A DNA stretch of 64,000 bases from Heloderma charlesbogerti (taxonomy: Eukaryota; Chordata; Lepidosauria; Squamata; Helodermatidae): NCBI GenBank assembly GCA_026122225.1, contig JANEZZ010000307.1, positions 1,116,001 through 1,180,000 on the forward strand. Reading direction: 5' to 3'. Shown piece after piece: positions 1 through 10,852 of this stretch. The notes under the pieces are model-generated. The model was given only the letters and a program-made list of their open reading frames with translations. It did not search any database and was not told the origin of the DNA. Each line of letters begins with the position of its first letter. The first letter of the stretch is position 1. The position numbers were made by a program, and so were the translations under genes.

Positions 1-349
1 GACTGTGCCAGTGACTAGCTGGCACTTCTTGGGCAAAAACACACCCAGCCTGAGGGGTGGCGTCACTCTCGCCACCCCTCCGGACTGCCCCTTCTGACAT
101 TCCCCTGTCATCTCTTCCCAGTGCTGCCAAACACCTGGGCGAGTGAGGAGGGTTGGTCTCCCAGGCAACCCTTATCCCCCCTCTGAGCCACACAACCCGT
201 TCGGGGACCTCAGGCATCACCTGTCACCACAAGGTGCCTCTGCATGCACACCATCCCTAATCTCTTTCTGCTTTTGCCCATCCTAGCTGCCACCAGGAGT
301 AATAAGCCTATTGCTTGTAAAACTCCCCCCACCTGCGTTGAAGGGCTTT

Positions 350-886
350 TCACAGGCCCCTTTGCAGATCAGACAGAAATATGTTATTCCCTGCATTAGA
401 CAGGCGGACACCATCCTGCCTGTGAGGCTCCCTCCTGGTCCACAGAATTTCCTGGTGGGTGGTGCATCCAGCACCACATTCACATAGCCTGCAAGCCATT
501 TCTCTGTTAACTTTCCGACGTGCCCTGTCAATGGCAGCATTCTTCTGAGCCTTCCAATTGATCTGCAGAAGCATCGAGGACCACAATATGGCTACTTCCG
601 GCCAGGTATGCTGGACCACCTGCAAATTAACCAAGGCCTGTTCAATGAGGTCTTTGCCTGGCTTACAGCCCAAGTCATTTCCTCCAACATGCAGCAGCTG
701 GACCTGTGGAGGAAGACTGACCAAACCTTGGTGGAACAGGGGGAGGGGGAGGGACTCCCACCGCATGCCCCGTCTGCCAAGCCACTGGATCATAACATGT
801 TGGTGTAACTGAAGCTGAGATCTGAAGGCCGATATAGAGGCCCTTCGTGCAGCCCAAAACACCATTCTGTGCCCACATAAGAGCAC
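350..886 (-). pseudogene. SGNH/GDSL-hydrolase-like frame of the YR retrotransposon
   Basis: A 178-codon frame lies at the 3' end of the retrotransposon. It contains an LLHVGGNDLG block (the block III-like G-x-N-D of SGNH hydrolases), an upstream IQWLGRRGMRW segment, and a downstream DGVRLSNAGNNIF segment. The last resembles the D-x-x-H block of the family, but the expected catalytic histidine reads as arginine. SGNH domains are known accessory domains in Ngaro-type and CR1-type retroelements, and their role is unproven. The frame is preceded by decayed recombinase sequence and has no independent promoter evidence, so I treat it as part of a dead element. The annotated start is simply the first ATG of the frame. 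Confidence 0.6.
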
Positions 887-1113
887 CCGTACCAGCGTAC
901 GTCGAGTCCGACGGTCTAAGGAATAAGAACATTAGGGCAAGCGAAAGGAAAATTGTATAAGGAAGAAGCAGACAAATTGTGAATGCAAGGCCGGAATGCT
1001 TCGACGCACCATCTTCTCACCGCCATAACGTGCATGTGAGGGAAACCAAAGTGGCTGCCATGGAGACCGCTCCAATGCTAAAAGAGGGGTTCCGAATCGA
1101 AAATTACCTACGC

Positions 1114-1500
1114 CTAGCGTGCTAGGGCTGATGTGGTGACTGCCCAGATTGAAATTTTGTCAATGGTGAACCATTGGAGTGACAAAACAGGGGTCCCTCC
1201 CCAGACCCGCAGCATTCCAATAAAAACCTGTGAGGACCCTGACGGGGCATAACCCGTCGACTTGCCCTCAGCCGTGGGCCACTGCCGTGCCCTTGCTGTA
1301 CTGATCACTTTTTGAACTCCGAATGTGTAGGTGGATTACAGTGGGACAGACCTGTACATCGTAGTATCTCAAGGCCCTCCCGGACAAGTCAGACTTCAGA
1401 GCCCGAAACAACCCTGAAATCCCAAGGGCCCCGAAGAAGGCCATTAAGGCTGCTGGGAAGCACAAATGGAGGGCCATAATCATACTGGGAAGCGCAAATG
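1114..1500 (-). pseudogene. Tyrosine recombinase remnant of the YR retrotransposon
   Basis: The minus-strand translation contains HLCFPAALMAFFGALGISGL followed by SGRALRYYDVQ and HIRSSKSDQYSKGTAV. This matches the first conserved box of DIRS/Ngaro tyrosine recombinases (AFFGALR-S-ELV, then RRSKTDQ-GKG). The arginine expected in the first box reads as glycine. The second box (H-x-x-R and the tyrosine nucleophile), expected nearer 1000-1130, could not be recovered in a single frame. The enzyme is inactive as written. Confidence 0.6.
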
Positions 1501-1842
1501 GAGGGCTATAATCTCAGAACCCAAGAAGGGTATCTGGAGAGAGAGGGCACCTAGAATCTGCTAAAGCAGGTGACATCTGTGCCACAACCCTACACTGCAT
1601 GCCTAGCCCTGAATCTGAGTTGGAGTCAGTAACTACCCCCGTTGTGGCCAAGAAGACTAAAAACGGCCAGCTTGCCACTTATGGCCCTGGAAGATAACCC
1701 CGTGTTCCTTAAAGAGACACAAAATTGCAGCAAATGATCTATAGGTAAGGGCCATGAATCCTGCGACTGAAGTTCGCTCCTAAGGCACGGAACTCCCTAC
1801 CTGCTCTGTCATAGGCGGCTCCAGTACTGGGAGCTGTGGAAT

Positions 1843-2930
1843 TCAGGATGGCTTCAGTACGCCTGTCTCCCATAGTACTGCAAGGATGAGATCTGGTAAC
1901 AGATGCGCCCACGGGGCTAAGGCCCAGAACCTGTCAATCTGATTCCGTGACAAAGCATCAGCAATTGGGTTTGCCAAACCTGGCACATGGCGGGCCCGGA
2001 ACCAGATGTTGTGATGCAGACACTGGAGCATGAACGCTGTGACCAACGACCTGACCCCCCGATTTCTGGAGGAAAGGGAATTAATAACGTACACAGTGGC
2101 CATGTTGTCGTACCTAAAGAGGGCTACTGACTTGGCTATGAGGTCGGCCCAAATATGCATGGCTGGGTAAATAGGGGAGAACTCCAAAAAGGTAAGGGCC
2201 TAACAAATTCCGCCGGCGGCCCAACTCTCAGGCCACTGCCCGAGGCACCACTGAACCTGCCATATGATCCCGAAACCCAGGGTACCAGCGGCACCCGAGT
2301 GAATCTGTGGGTTGGCTTTGAGGAGCAGCTCACGACTCCAGGAGGAGATGCCATTACAGTCCCGCAAAATTGAAGCCGTACCCGCAGATCCATGCACACC
2401 GTGGAAGTGACCCTGGTTCGATGGTGCGGCAGCCAAAGTCCCTGCATTGCCCAACAAAGTCAGCACAGGAAGGCACGGCCAGGGGCCACTACCCTGCATG
2501 AGAAATTGAAAAATGCCCTACAACTTCTTGCAGGGCCCCCAAGGGAGAGCTTAGGGAGATGTAAAACCGCCTGGAGCTGTGCCCGAAGGACCAGAAATTT
2601 GTCCCGAGGGAGGCGAGAACATTGCTTAAGGTTATCTAACTCGCATGCCCAGAATGTTAATGTGGCAGACGGGCCCTTGGTCTTTTCGCGAGCCGAAGGG
2701 GCACTGAGGTCAAAGGAAAGGGAAACAAATGCTTGCATTAAGTCAGAACATTGACTCTGTCTTAGACAGAGTAGCACATGCCCATCAGGGACGCATGGCC
2801 AGGATCCCGGACCGAGACAACCGCCTTGTCAAAAGAGGTGTATCGCACTGAGCACAGATGCTCAGGGATCCCATCATGAACGGACTGGCCTTTGGGGAAG
2901 AGAGGTTGTGAATTAGCCTAAACTCCCTAA
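1843..2930 (-). pseudogene. Reverse transcriptase and RNase H remnant of the YR retrotransposon
   Basis: The 3' portion (1843-2187) reads FRYDNMATVYVINSLSSR, RARHVPGLANPIADALSR and similar blocks, typical of the RNase H segment of DIRS/Ngaro polyproteins, with the D in YDNMA as one metal-binding residue. Positions 2136-2499 hold the preceding part (SDAAGTLGFG-like, split between frames). Positions 2460-2777 hold the RT connection. Positions 2760-2930 hold the RT fingers (HNLSSPKGQSVHDGI). At least three frame changes are needed to read through, and the RT palm is missing. Confidence 0.65.
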
Positions 2931-4110
2931 GGATTTCATGGGCACTATTCTGAGAGGGGAAATCCTTAGATTAGGTATCAGGGGTGTGGAAAGAGGTGGG
3001 GGGCTACAACCCGTCCTGCCGGTACTTCCTTCTCGATTTTTTTGGGAACCCGTCGATGCATGGCAAGGACAGAGTTTTGATTGTGAGCTAAGTATGGCCT
3101 ATGCTGACCCAGGAAAGGGCCCCCTAAAACCTAGTGTGAAGCCATGTTCCAAGTAGAACGCATTCTCCCTGTCGGGGTAGCGTCTTAAAAGCCAGAGGAG
3201 CGGCACCATCCTAACGGGGCTGGGGCCCTCTAGGAGGGGGCTGTAGCCCGCCACCAGGCTTCCTACTGCCTTGGCCTTCCCTAGGGGGACCCTGCTATCC
3301 CCGGGCTCTTGGACAAGTGGTGCATGGGTGCTGTCCGCTACAAAGGGAGCACTCATGACGGAAACGGCACAGGTTCTGGGAGCATGCGCTCTAGGAGCTG
3401 TATTCCCAGCACAGCCAGTGGTGCTGAACCACTGGACCCGCAGTGGGCAGAGGGCCACTGTCAGATCTGTCGCTGAAACCTGGCTGGGAAGGAGTCATAA
3501 ATTGGAGCCAATGGTCCCGCTCCTTCAGGTCCCAGCGCATAGAAGGGTAATAGCGGCCCTTCTGCGGAAAGCCTCGTCATAGGCCAGCCATGCTCCTCCT
3601 CAGGTGAAAGCCAATAGGAGAAGAAGTAGCCCTGAAAGGCATTGCTCCTCTCCCCAGATTAGCATAAGGATCTAATATTGCCACCTACGTGGACGTCTGA
3701 GTGGGCGGGGGCAAGAGATCCTGAGTTAATCCGGCAGGACCCTGCCAGACGCTAGCAGAAACAGAGTTAAGCGGCTGGGGCTACTGTGGAGATGTGACTG
3801 ATGGAGCTGCAGGTGGCCCGGGCATCACATAGGGGGTGTGGTCATCCGGGGCAGCTGCGCCCTGGTCCCCTGCGAGCAAGGGGGATGATGTTGCTTGCAG
3901 TGCTGCTGACAGAGATGCCCCAGGAGGGTGGACTGCCTCCAGTGGTGGTGTGCCACCCAGGCGAGACTGCGAAGATGAGCTGTAGGCCTCAATGGCGTCC
4001 AGACGCACTGAAATGGAAAGCGACAGTGAACGTTGCGTCTGCCACCGTGGCCTCTTGGGTGGGGGGCAGTCCTGAAAGCGCGTTCTGCTGCTTCCAGACG
4101 TGAGAGAATT

Positions 4111-4826
4111 GAAGCAAAAACTGGGCCCGCATCATGCTCTGACCCAGAATTGTGCCTAAGTTGTGGCCTTTTGTGGGGAGGGCGTGGAGCTTTACCCTTC
4201 CCCTTTCCACCCCCCTATCCCTTCTCTGGGGGCATGATGGCTTGAGGGAAATGGGGAGGGGTGCTCAAAACAGCAGAGAGGCTAGGTCAGTTTGCAAGAC
4301 AAAGACCACGGCTGACCTATGTGCTCTTTGTCACGTACACCTTTCCATCATACCAAGGAGAAGGGGAAATATAGGTCAAACATGGAGGGAGGTTGGTCTC
4401 CTTTTTTCCTCACCCTCTCCTTCTCCCCATATATGAGTCTTCCATTATCTTTCATTGATCTCGCTCCTCTTCTTCCCACTTTTACCCTTTTCACAGAGGA
4501 AACTGAAGCGGAACACAACGGGGTAATTTGATAGCTCGTTATCTGCGATCTATTTAAAAATGGAGCAAAGGGCATTCAGTGCAGGAGGGTCACAGGAGGA
4601 TCACAGAGTCATGTAAAGAGCCCACAAACTTCTGTGAAGGAGCAGTCTCAATCGCAGGATAAAAGCCCAGTGTGAAGGAGCCCGTACACTAAAAGATACA
4701 TCATATTACTGATTCTGAAATGTCTTCTTGTTTTCAAAACCTATAGCAATGTAAATCTGATGCCAAAGGCAGTGTAATGACAAGAAAAGCAGGACAGAGG
4801 ACAGTGGTTCTCTCACTTCCCTAAAC
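4111..4826. other. Unassigned spacer
   Basis: No supported gene. The sequence is pyrimidine-rich on the plus strand around 4195-4230 and 4395-4500. Short open frames here show no recognisable domain. It may include the outer end of the YR retrotransposon. Confidence 0.4.
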
Positions 4827-5336
4827 CAGCACCAGCCCAAGACATTTTGCTGCCTGAGACAGAACAATAATGGTGCTCCACCAAGGCAAAGTGAAAAGCA
4901 CCCCGAACCAGCCAAGCTGTTGTGGTACATGAGGAATAAAATCCCACAAGCAGCTCTCCCTAACCCTGGCAGTAAAAAAAAACAATAACAACAAATTAAG
5001 AGAGCACTCCTATGCCCCCTAGACAGCATCTGAGGAACATAGGGTATTTTGGTTTCCTGGCTCCAAGGTCGGAGCCAAGAAACTGTGCTCCCCCCCCCCA
5101 CCGCCAGCATGAAGAGAAACACGCTAGCTGCTGTTACGAGCTCGGAAACGCTAGCTGTAGGAGGTGAAAGGGGGCGTTCCTGGGGGCAGGGAGGGGGAGG
5201 AGACTGGGGACGTGAGATTATGAGGTATCCTCAGCTGTCCCCACCCTCCTTCCCTCCCTGCTAGATGGCCAAAATCACCCGTCTAGCTAAAATGCAGAGT
5301 GGGAGGCGTGGTGCACCTCCTATTCTGCATTGGATT

Positions 5337-5368
5337 CTCATACGCCTCTGTGTTCAGAGGCGTATGAG
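5337..5368. repeat. Perfect 14-bp hairpin
   Basis: CTCATACGCCTCTG, a 4-nt TGTT loop, then the exact reverse complement. It lies 32 bp before the BovB junction, inside the outer repeat. Confidence 0.85.
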
Positions 5369-6126
5369 TATCTAGGGTGCATCCCATATGATTACACCAT
5401 GTTGTTCAGTCGTTAAGTCATGTCCGACCCTTCGTGACCCCATGGACCATAGCACGCCAGGCCTTCCTGTCCTCCGCTCTCTCCCGGAGCGTGCTCAAGT
5501 TCATATTCATTGCATCGGTGATGCTATCTAGCCATCTCATCCTCTGCCGTCCCCTTCTCCTTTTGCCTTCAATCTTTCCCAGTATCAGGGTCTTTTCCAT
5601 GAGTTTTCTCTTCGCATTAGGTGGCCAAAATATTTGAGCTTCAGCTTCAGTATCTGTCCTTCCAATGAGCACTCAGGGTTGATTTCCTTTAGGATTGACT
5701 GATTTGACCTCCTTGCAGTCCAGGGTACTCGTAAGAGTCTTCTCCAGCACCACAGTTCGAAAGCATCAATTCTTCGGCGCTCAGCCTTCCTTATAGTCCA
5801 GCTCTCACAGCCATACGTTGCTACTGGGAAAACCATAGCTTTGATTAGACAGACCTTTGTCGGCAAGGTGATGTCTCTGCTTCTTACTATGCTGTCTAGG
5901 TTTGCCATAGCTTTCCCAAGGAGCAAGCGTCTTTTAATTTCATGGCTACAGTCACCGTCTGCAGTGATCTTGGAGCCCAAGAAAATAAAATCTGTCACTC
6001 CTTCCATTTCTTCCCCTTCTATATGCCAGGAAGTGATGGGGCCAGATGTCATGATCTTAGTTTTTTTAATGTTGAGTTTCAAACCAGCTTTTGCACTCTC
6101 CACTTTCACTGTCAACAAGAGGCTCT

Positions 6127-6955
6127 TTAGATCCTAGGGATGTACAAAAGTCACTTACCTGAACCCAAAAGTTGATTCGCGGTGGGGGGGAGGCGCTCCG
6201 TCCCTCCCCCCCAAATTCTGGCCGGGGGGAGGTGCCCCGTCCCTCCTGCCACGAATCTTGTCCTGCCGGGACTCAAAGGCGGCGGCCGTAGCAGCCGCCG
6301 CCGTTTGCGTCCCTGCAGTCAGCCATGATAGGCTATGTAAATGTTTACGTAACCTATCACGGCTGAGTGAAAGAAAACACAAAAAACCGCGTGTACGCAA
6401 ATGGCGGCGCCCATGGGCGCTGCCATTTGCGTTCCTTATTTTGGCACGTGTAGTCTACGTAAACATTTACGTAGACTATGGCGAAAATAAGGGGAACGCT
6501 ATTTGCATTCCCCTTATTTTCGCCGTAGTCTACGTAAATGTTTACGTAGACTACACGTGCCAAAATAAGGAACGCAAATGGCAGCGCCCATGGGCGCCGC
6601 CATTTGTGTATGTGCAGGTTTTGTTTTGTTTTTCCACTCAGCCATGATAGGCTACGTAAACATTTACGTAGCCCATCACGGTGTTTTTTAAAAATCTAGC
6701 TGTGATAGGCTACGTAAATCTTTACGTAGCCTATCACGTTTTTTTTTTTTTAAAACTTGGAAATGGCGGCAGCGGCAGCCAGTTGGAAGACCGGCTGCCG
6801 CAGACGACGACGCCGAACCGCCGCTGCCACCGCCGCCAGGGACATTCGCACAAGGTAAGTCCCATCCCGGGGGGGGAGAGCGGGGGGGCAGACCGTTTCT
6901 CCACCAATTTCGGGGGAGATTCGTGGAGAAATTCTCTGACATCCCTATTAGATCC
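6127..6955. mobile_element. Non-autonomous hAT-type palindromic element with 8-bp target duplication
   Basis: The element proper is 6135-6947 (813 bp). It starts TAGGGATGT and ends ACATCCCTA, a 9-bp perfect terminal inverted repeat. It is flanked by exact 8-bp duplications TTAGATCC (6127-6134 and 6948-6955). Comparison with the intact BovB shows a single copy of that site before insertion, so the boundaries are firm. An 8-bp duplication with TAGGG termini fits the hAT superfamily. No transposase is encoded; the open frames inside are by-products of the palindrome. It contains five copies of a TACGTAAA-nn-TTTACGTA-type palindrome and a second, larger inverted repeat. Confidence 0.9.
6320..6683. 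repeat. Giant palindrome inside the hAT-type element
   Basis: Two arms of about 180 bp are centred near 6501. Nested smaller palindromes lie at 6331-6354, 6453-6476, 6528-6551 and 6650-6673. The two strands encode nearly the same translated peptide (for example NIYVDYGENKGNA on both), which shows the symmetry directly. Extruded, this would form a long cruciform. Confidence 0.9.
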
Positions 6956-9540
6956 TCTTTGCTTTCTGCCATTAGGGTGGTATCGTCTGTGTATCTGAGG
7001 TTGTTGATAATTCTCCCGGCAATCTTAATTCCGACTTGTGATTTATCCAACCCGGCGTTTCTCATGATGTACTCTGCATATAAGTTAAATAAGCAGGGCG
7101 ACAATATGCAGCCTTGTCGTACTCCTTTCCCAATTTGGAACCAATCGGTTGTTCCATGTCTGGTTCTTACTGTTGCTTCTTGACACTCGTACAGGTTTCT
7201 CAGGAGACAGGTAAGGTGGTCTGGTACTCCCATCTCTTTCAGAATTTGCCATAGTTTGTTGTGATCCACCCAATCAAAGGCTTTAGCGTAGTCAATGAAA
7301 CAGAAATAGACGTTTTTCTGGAATTCTCTTGCTTTCTCCATGATCCAGCGAATGTTGGCGATTTGATCTCTAGTTCCTCTGCCTCTTCTAAACCCCGCTT
7401 GTACTTCTGGTAGTTCTCGGTTCACATACTGCTGAAGCCTAGCTTGTAGGATTTAGAGCATAACCTTGCTGGCATGTGAAATGAGCGCAATTGTACGGTA
7501 GTTTGAACGCTCTTTGGCGTTGCCCTTCTTGGGAATTGGAATGTAAACTGACCTTTTCCAGTCTTGCGGCCATTGTTGAGCGTTCCAAATTTGTTGGCAT
7601 ATTGACTGCAGCGCTTCAACAGCATCGTCTTTTAGGATTTTAAATAGCTCAGCTGGAATACTGTCATCTCCGCTAGCTTTGTTGTTAGTAATGCTTCCTA
7701 AGGCCCACTTGACTTCACTCTCGAGGATGTCCGGCTCAAGTTCAGTGACCGCACTATTATGGCTATCAGGGACATTAAGATCTTTCTTGTATAGTTCTTC
7801 TGTGTATTCTTTCCACCTCTTCTTAATCTCATCTGCTTCTGTTAGGTCCCTGCCTTCTTTGTCCTTTATCATGCCCGTCTTTGCACAAAATGTTCCCTTG
7901 ATATCTCCGATTTTCTTGAAAAGATCTCTAGTCTTTCCCATTCTGTTGTTTTGCTCGATTTCTTTGCATTGTTCATTTAAGAAGGCCTTCTTGTCTCTCC
8001 TTGCTATTCTCTGAAACTCTGCATTCAGTTGGATATATCTTCCCCTTTCTCCCTTGCTTTTCGCTTCCCTTCTTTCCTCGGCGACTTGTAAAGCCTCATC
8101 AGACAGCCACTTGGCTTTCTTGCATTTCTTTTTCTTTGGGATGGATTGAGTTGCTGCCTCCTGAACAATGTTACGGACCTCCGTCCATAGTTCCTCAGGC
8201 ACTCTGTCTATCAGGTCTAATCCCTGAAATCTATTCTTCACCTCCACTGTATATTCATAAGGGATATGATTGAGGTTATACCTGAATGGTTTAATGGTTT
8301 TCTCTACGTTCTTCAATTTAAGCCGGAATTTTGCAACAAGAAGCTCATGATCTGAGCCACAGTCAGCTCCAGGTCTTGTTTTGACTGACTGTATAGAGCT
8401 TCTCCATCTTTGGCTGCAAAGGACATAGTCAATCTGATTTCGATATTGACCATCTGGTGATGTCCATGTGCAGAGTCACCTCTTGTGCTGTTGGAAAAGA
8501 GTGTTTGCTATGATAAGAGTGTTCTCTTGGCAAAACTCTATTAGCCTTTGTCCTGCTTCATTTTGTACACCAAGGCCATGCTTGCCTGTTATCCCAGTGA
8601 TTTCTTGACTTCCTACTTTAGCATTCCAATCCCCTATGATGAAGAGGACATCTTTTTTTGGTGTTAGTTCTAGAAGGTGTTGTAGGTCTTCATAGAACCG
8701 ATCAACCTCAGCTTCTTCGGCCTCAGTGCTTGGGGCATAGACTTGAATGACTGTGATGTTGAATGGTTTGCCTTGGATTCGTACTGAGATCATTCTGTCA
8801 TTTTTGAGATTGTACCCCAGTACTGCTTTTCCCACCCTTTTGTTGACTATGAGTGCTACTCCATTTCTTCTAAGGGATTCTTGCCCACAGTAGTAGATAT
8901 GATGGTCACCTGAATTAAATTCGCCCATGCCTGTCCATTTTAGTTCGCTGATACCCAAGATGTCGATGTTCAACATCTTGCCATCTCATGTTTGACCACC
9001 TCCAGCTTACCTTGATTCATTGATCTGACATTCCAGGTTCCTAAACAATATTGTTCTTTACAGCATCGGATTTTCTTTTCACCACCAGACACATCCACAG
9101 CTGAGTGTCCTTTCGGCTTTGGCCCAGCCGCTTCACTCTTTCTGGTGCTACTTGGAAATTCCCTCTGCTCTTCCCCAGTAGTATATTGGACACCTTTCAA
9201 TCTGAGAGGCTCATCTTCCGGTGTCATATCTTTTAGCCTTGTGATACATTCCATGGGGTTTTCTTGGCAAGAATACTGGAGTGGGTTGCCATTTCCTTCT
9301 CCAATGGACCACATTTTGTCAGAACTCTCCGCCATGACCTGTCCGTCTTGGGTGGCCCTAGCACGGCATAGCTTATGGCTTCACTGAGTTACGCAAGCCC
9401 CTTCGCCACAACAATGCAGTGATCCATGAAGGGGATTCATTACACCATAAGTATCTAATAATGTGCCATCTTATCATGACACCTAGAATCTGCTGCCTGA
9501 GGCAGTTACTTCAGCCTGCCTTAAAATAGGGCTGGCCCTG

Positions 9541-10309
9541 TTCTAATAATTTTAATTCTGTTAGAAGTGCTCCTATGCTTTCAGTATATGGTATCATGGA
9601 TTTTTATGTCTGCATTATTTGGGTGTAGATGCAAGTTGAAGGCCAGAAAATAGGTTATTCGCTTCCCCAAATTAATTGCCCCCTGGAAGCCTTCGGGGAG
9701 TGCGATTTTGCTTTAAAACAAGATGTCTTACCTTAAAGAAAAATTGCTCCTTTTTTGCTGCATCTGCACTTCTGAACTTCAGTGTCAAATTAGGTGGTGC
9801 AGCACTGGCTGGGGCCAAGGTGGGGGCTTCAAAAAAAGGCCAGGGGGCTCCATGTGGCCCACAGACCATGGCTGTGTTTCCACCAGTGATTTACTCCAAC
9901 CTGGCTGTGTGATGAAGTCTCTGTGTTTCCATGACGTCATGGCTATTCAGCCCCAGCCCCACATTTTAATGCAGAAAAATTGCTTCTTCTGAGACTGGTT
10001 ATAGTCTGACTTTTCCAGCTTACTTCAGCTCCACCACTGACCTGTTTCCACAACCGCTCTGGGGTCAGTGTCATAGACCTGCCCATGGGGCATGTAGCCC
10101 GATCTTTGTGGGTGTCTCACTCTGACCTCAGTGCCCCAACCCTTTCCCTCCCTGTTTTCTGGAAGTTTCATCGCTGTTTTGGAGCAGGATGCCAATGGAC
10201 CAACTTTTAAAACATCATTGAAAATAAGCACTAGAACACAGCCCATGACTCCCATTGTGCTGAATCAGGCTTGCCCTCTCAATGACCACAGAAATAACAG
10301 AGAAGCCCC
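9541..10309. other. Unassigned spacer
   Basis: No supported gene or clear repeat family. Open frames are short and show no domain. Confidence 0.4.
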
Positions 10310-10830
10310 TCAATTGACACAGCACATATCAAAGCCCAATTCCTTAAATGCAATTAAGTGCAATCTCGAGGCTTCGGTCCATTACCTTAGGACATAACTC
10401 CTTCACAGCTTCCTTATAGAAATCCTGTGCGTTAAAATGAGGGTTGGTTTCAGTCTCTTTCCCACAACAAACCCATTAGTGTCTCCTCAGAAGCAACTCC
10501 CATTGCAGTCGATGAGGCTTGCCAAGATTCCCCCTCAACTGAAATGGCACAATATAAAGCCCAATTCCTTAAGTGTGATTAAGCGACCAAGCGGGATCTT
10601 GACCAAGCACGATCTTGGGACTCCAATGAATTGCCTTAGGAAGAAAGTACTCTACAGCTTCGTTACAGAGATCCTGTGGGTTACAGTGGGGGCTGGTTTC
10701 TGTCTTTGTGTGTACTGCTGTCTTTCCCACAACAAACCCATTGCTGTTGTTGGATGCGTGTCAGTGTGATCCTCTGGGTTAAAATGGGGGCTGGTTTCCC
10801 TCTTTGTGTTCTCCTCCCCGCTTTCCCAGC
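10310..10830. repeat. Diverged tandem repeat, unit about 230 bp
   Basis: A unit containing 'aaagcccaattccttaa', then 'attacctta..', 'cttcacagcttc', 'atcctgtg', 'ggttggtttc' and 'tttcccacaacaaaccca' begins near 10320 and repeats near 10547. A third, partial unit ('ggttaaaatgggggctggtt') begins near 10770. Divergence between units is considerable, so the array is old. It abuts the solo LTR at 10858. Confidence 0.65.
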
Positions 10831-10852
10831 ACAAGCATATGTCTGTCTACTG

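Larger units (their letters stand above)
1..4110 (-). mobile_element. Degraded Ngaro/DIRS-like tyrosine-recombinase retrotransposon
   Basis: Read on the minus strand, this stretch carries in order a gag-like segment (about 4010-3100), reverse transcriptase, RNase H, tyrosine recombinase and an SGNH hydrolase-like frame, which is the layout of vertebrate Ngaro-type elements. Conserved pieces include YPDRENAFYLEHGF near 3150-3220, HNLSSPKGQSVHDGIPEHLC near 2830-2920, and SCRVVAPGRAF near 2480-2520. No frame spans the element, and the central RT palm with its YADD-type motif appears deleted near 2760. The copy is therefore dead. Its outer ends are not defined: no terminal repeats were recognised, and the left end may run out of the window. 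Assignment to Ngaro rather than classical DIRS rests on the hydrolase frame, and this is inference. Confidence 0.7.
5418..9387 (-). pseudogene. BovB endonuclease/reverse transcriptase pseudogene, interrupted
   Basis: Fragments in several frames recreate the BovB polyprotein on the minus strand. The N-terminal and endonuclease part is at 9335-8476 (CLGTWNVRSMNQGK, ISELKWTG, FIIGDWNAKVG). The linker and RT fingers are at 8316-7453. The RT palm is at 7425-6956, where the motif reads LRYTDDTTLM instead of YADD. The C-terminal part is at 6118-5418. A hAT-type element splits the frame just after the RT palm. No intact product is possible. Confidence 0.88.
5391..9448 (-). mobile_element. BovB (RTE-clade) LINE copy 1 with target duplication
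   Basis: The element runs on the minus strand between two copies of a 10-bp target duplication, ATTACACCAT (5391-5400 and 9439-9448). Its 3' end faces 5401 and its 5' end faces 9438. It is alignable along its length with the intact BovB at 40109-43344. Without the 813-bp insertion at 6135-6947 and the extra 8-bp duplication it is about 3.2 kb, so it is essentially full length. It is older than the second copy: the frame is broken by the insertion, by several frameshifts, and by substitutions in conserved blocks. Confidence 0.92.
4827..9540. mobile_element. DNA-transposon-like repeat split by a BovB insertion
   Basis: The left edge reads CAGCACCAGCCC (4827-4838), followed by a 'gctgcctgag' stretch. 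The right edge, read inverted, begins CAGGGCCAGCCC (9540-9529), with 'ctgcctcaggcagcag' inside. A compact relative with the same edges lies at 46035-46328. The arrangement suggests a small non-autonomous element with imperfect terminal inverted repeats, into which BovB later inserted at 5400/9439. No transposase is visible outside the BovB. Family assignment is not possible by eye. Confidence 0.45.

Noticed and set aside
2155..2499. Plus-strand frames over the YR retrotransposon
   Set aside because: They lie opposite recognisable RNase H and RT coding sequence and have no domain of their own.
6258..6647. A 129-codon frame and its mirror frame on the other strand (6357-6563) with nearly identical peptides
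   Set aside because: They arise from the palindrome inside the hAT-type element. The peptide is repetitive and resembles no protein; symmetry explains both.
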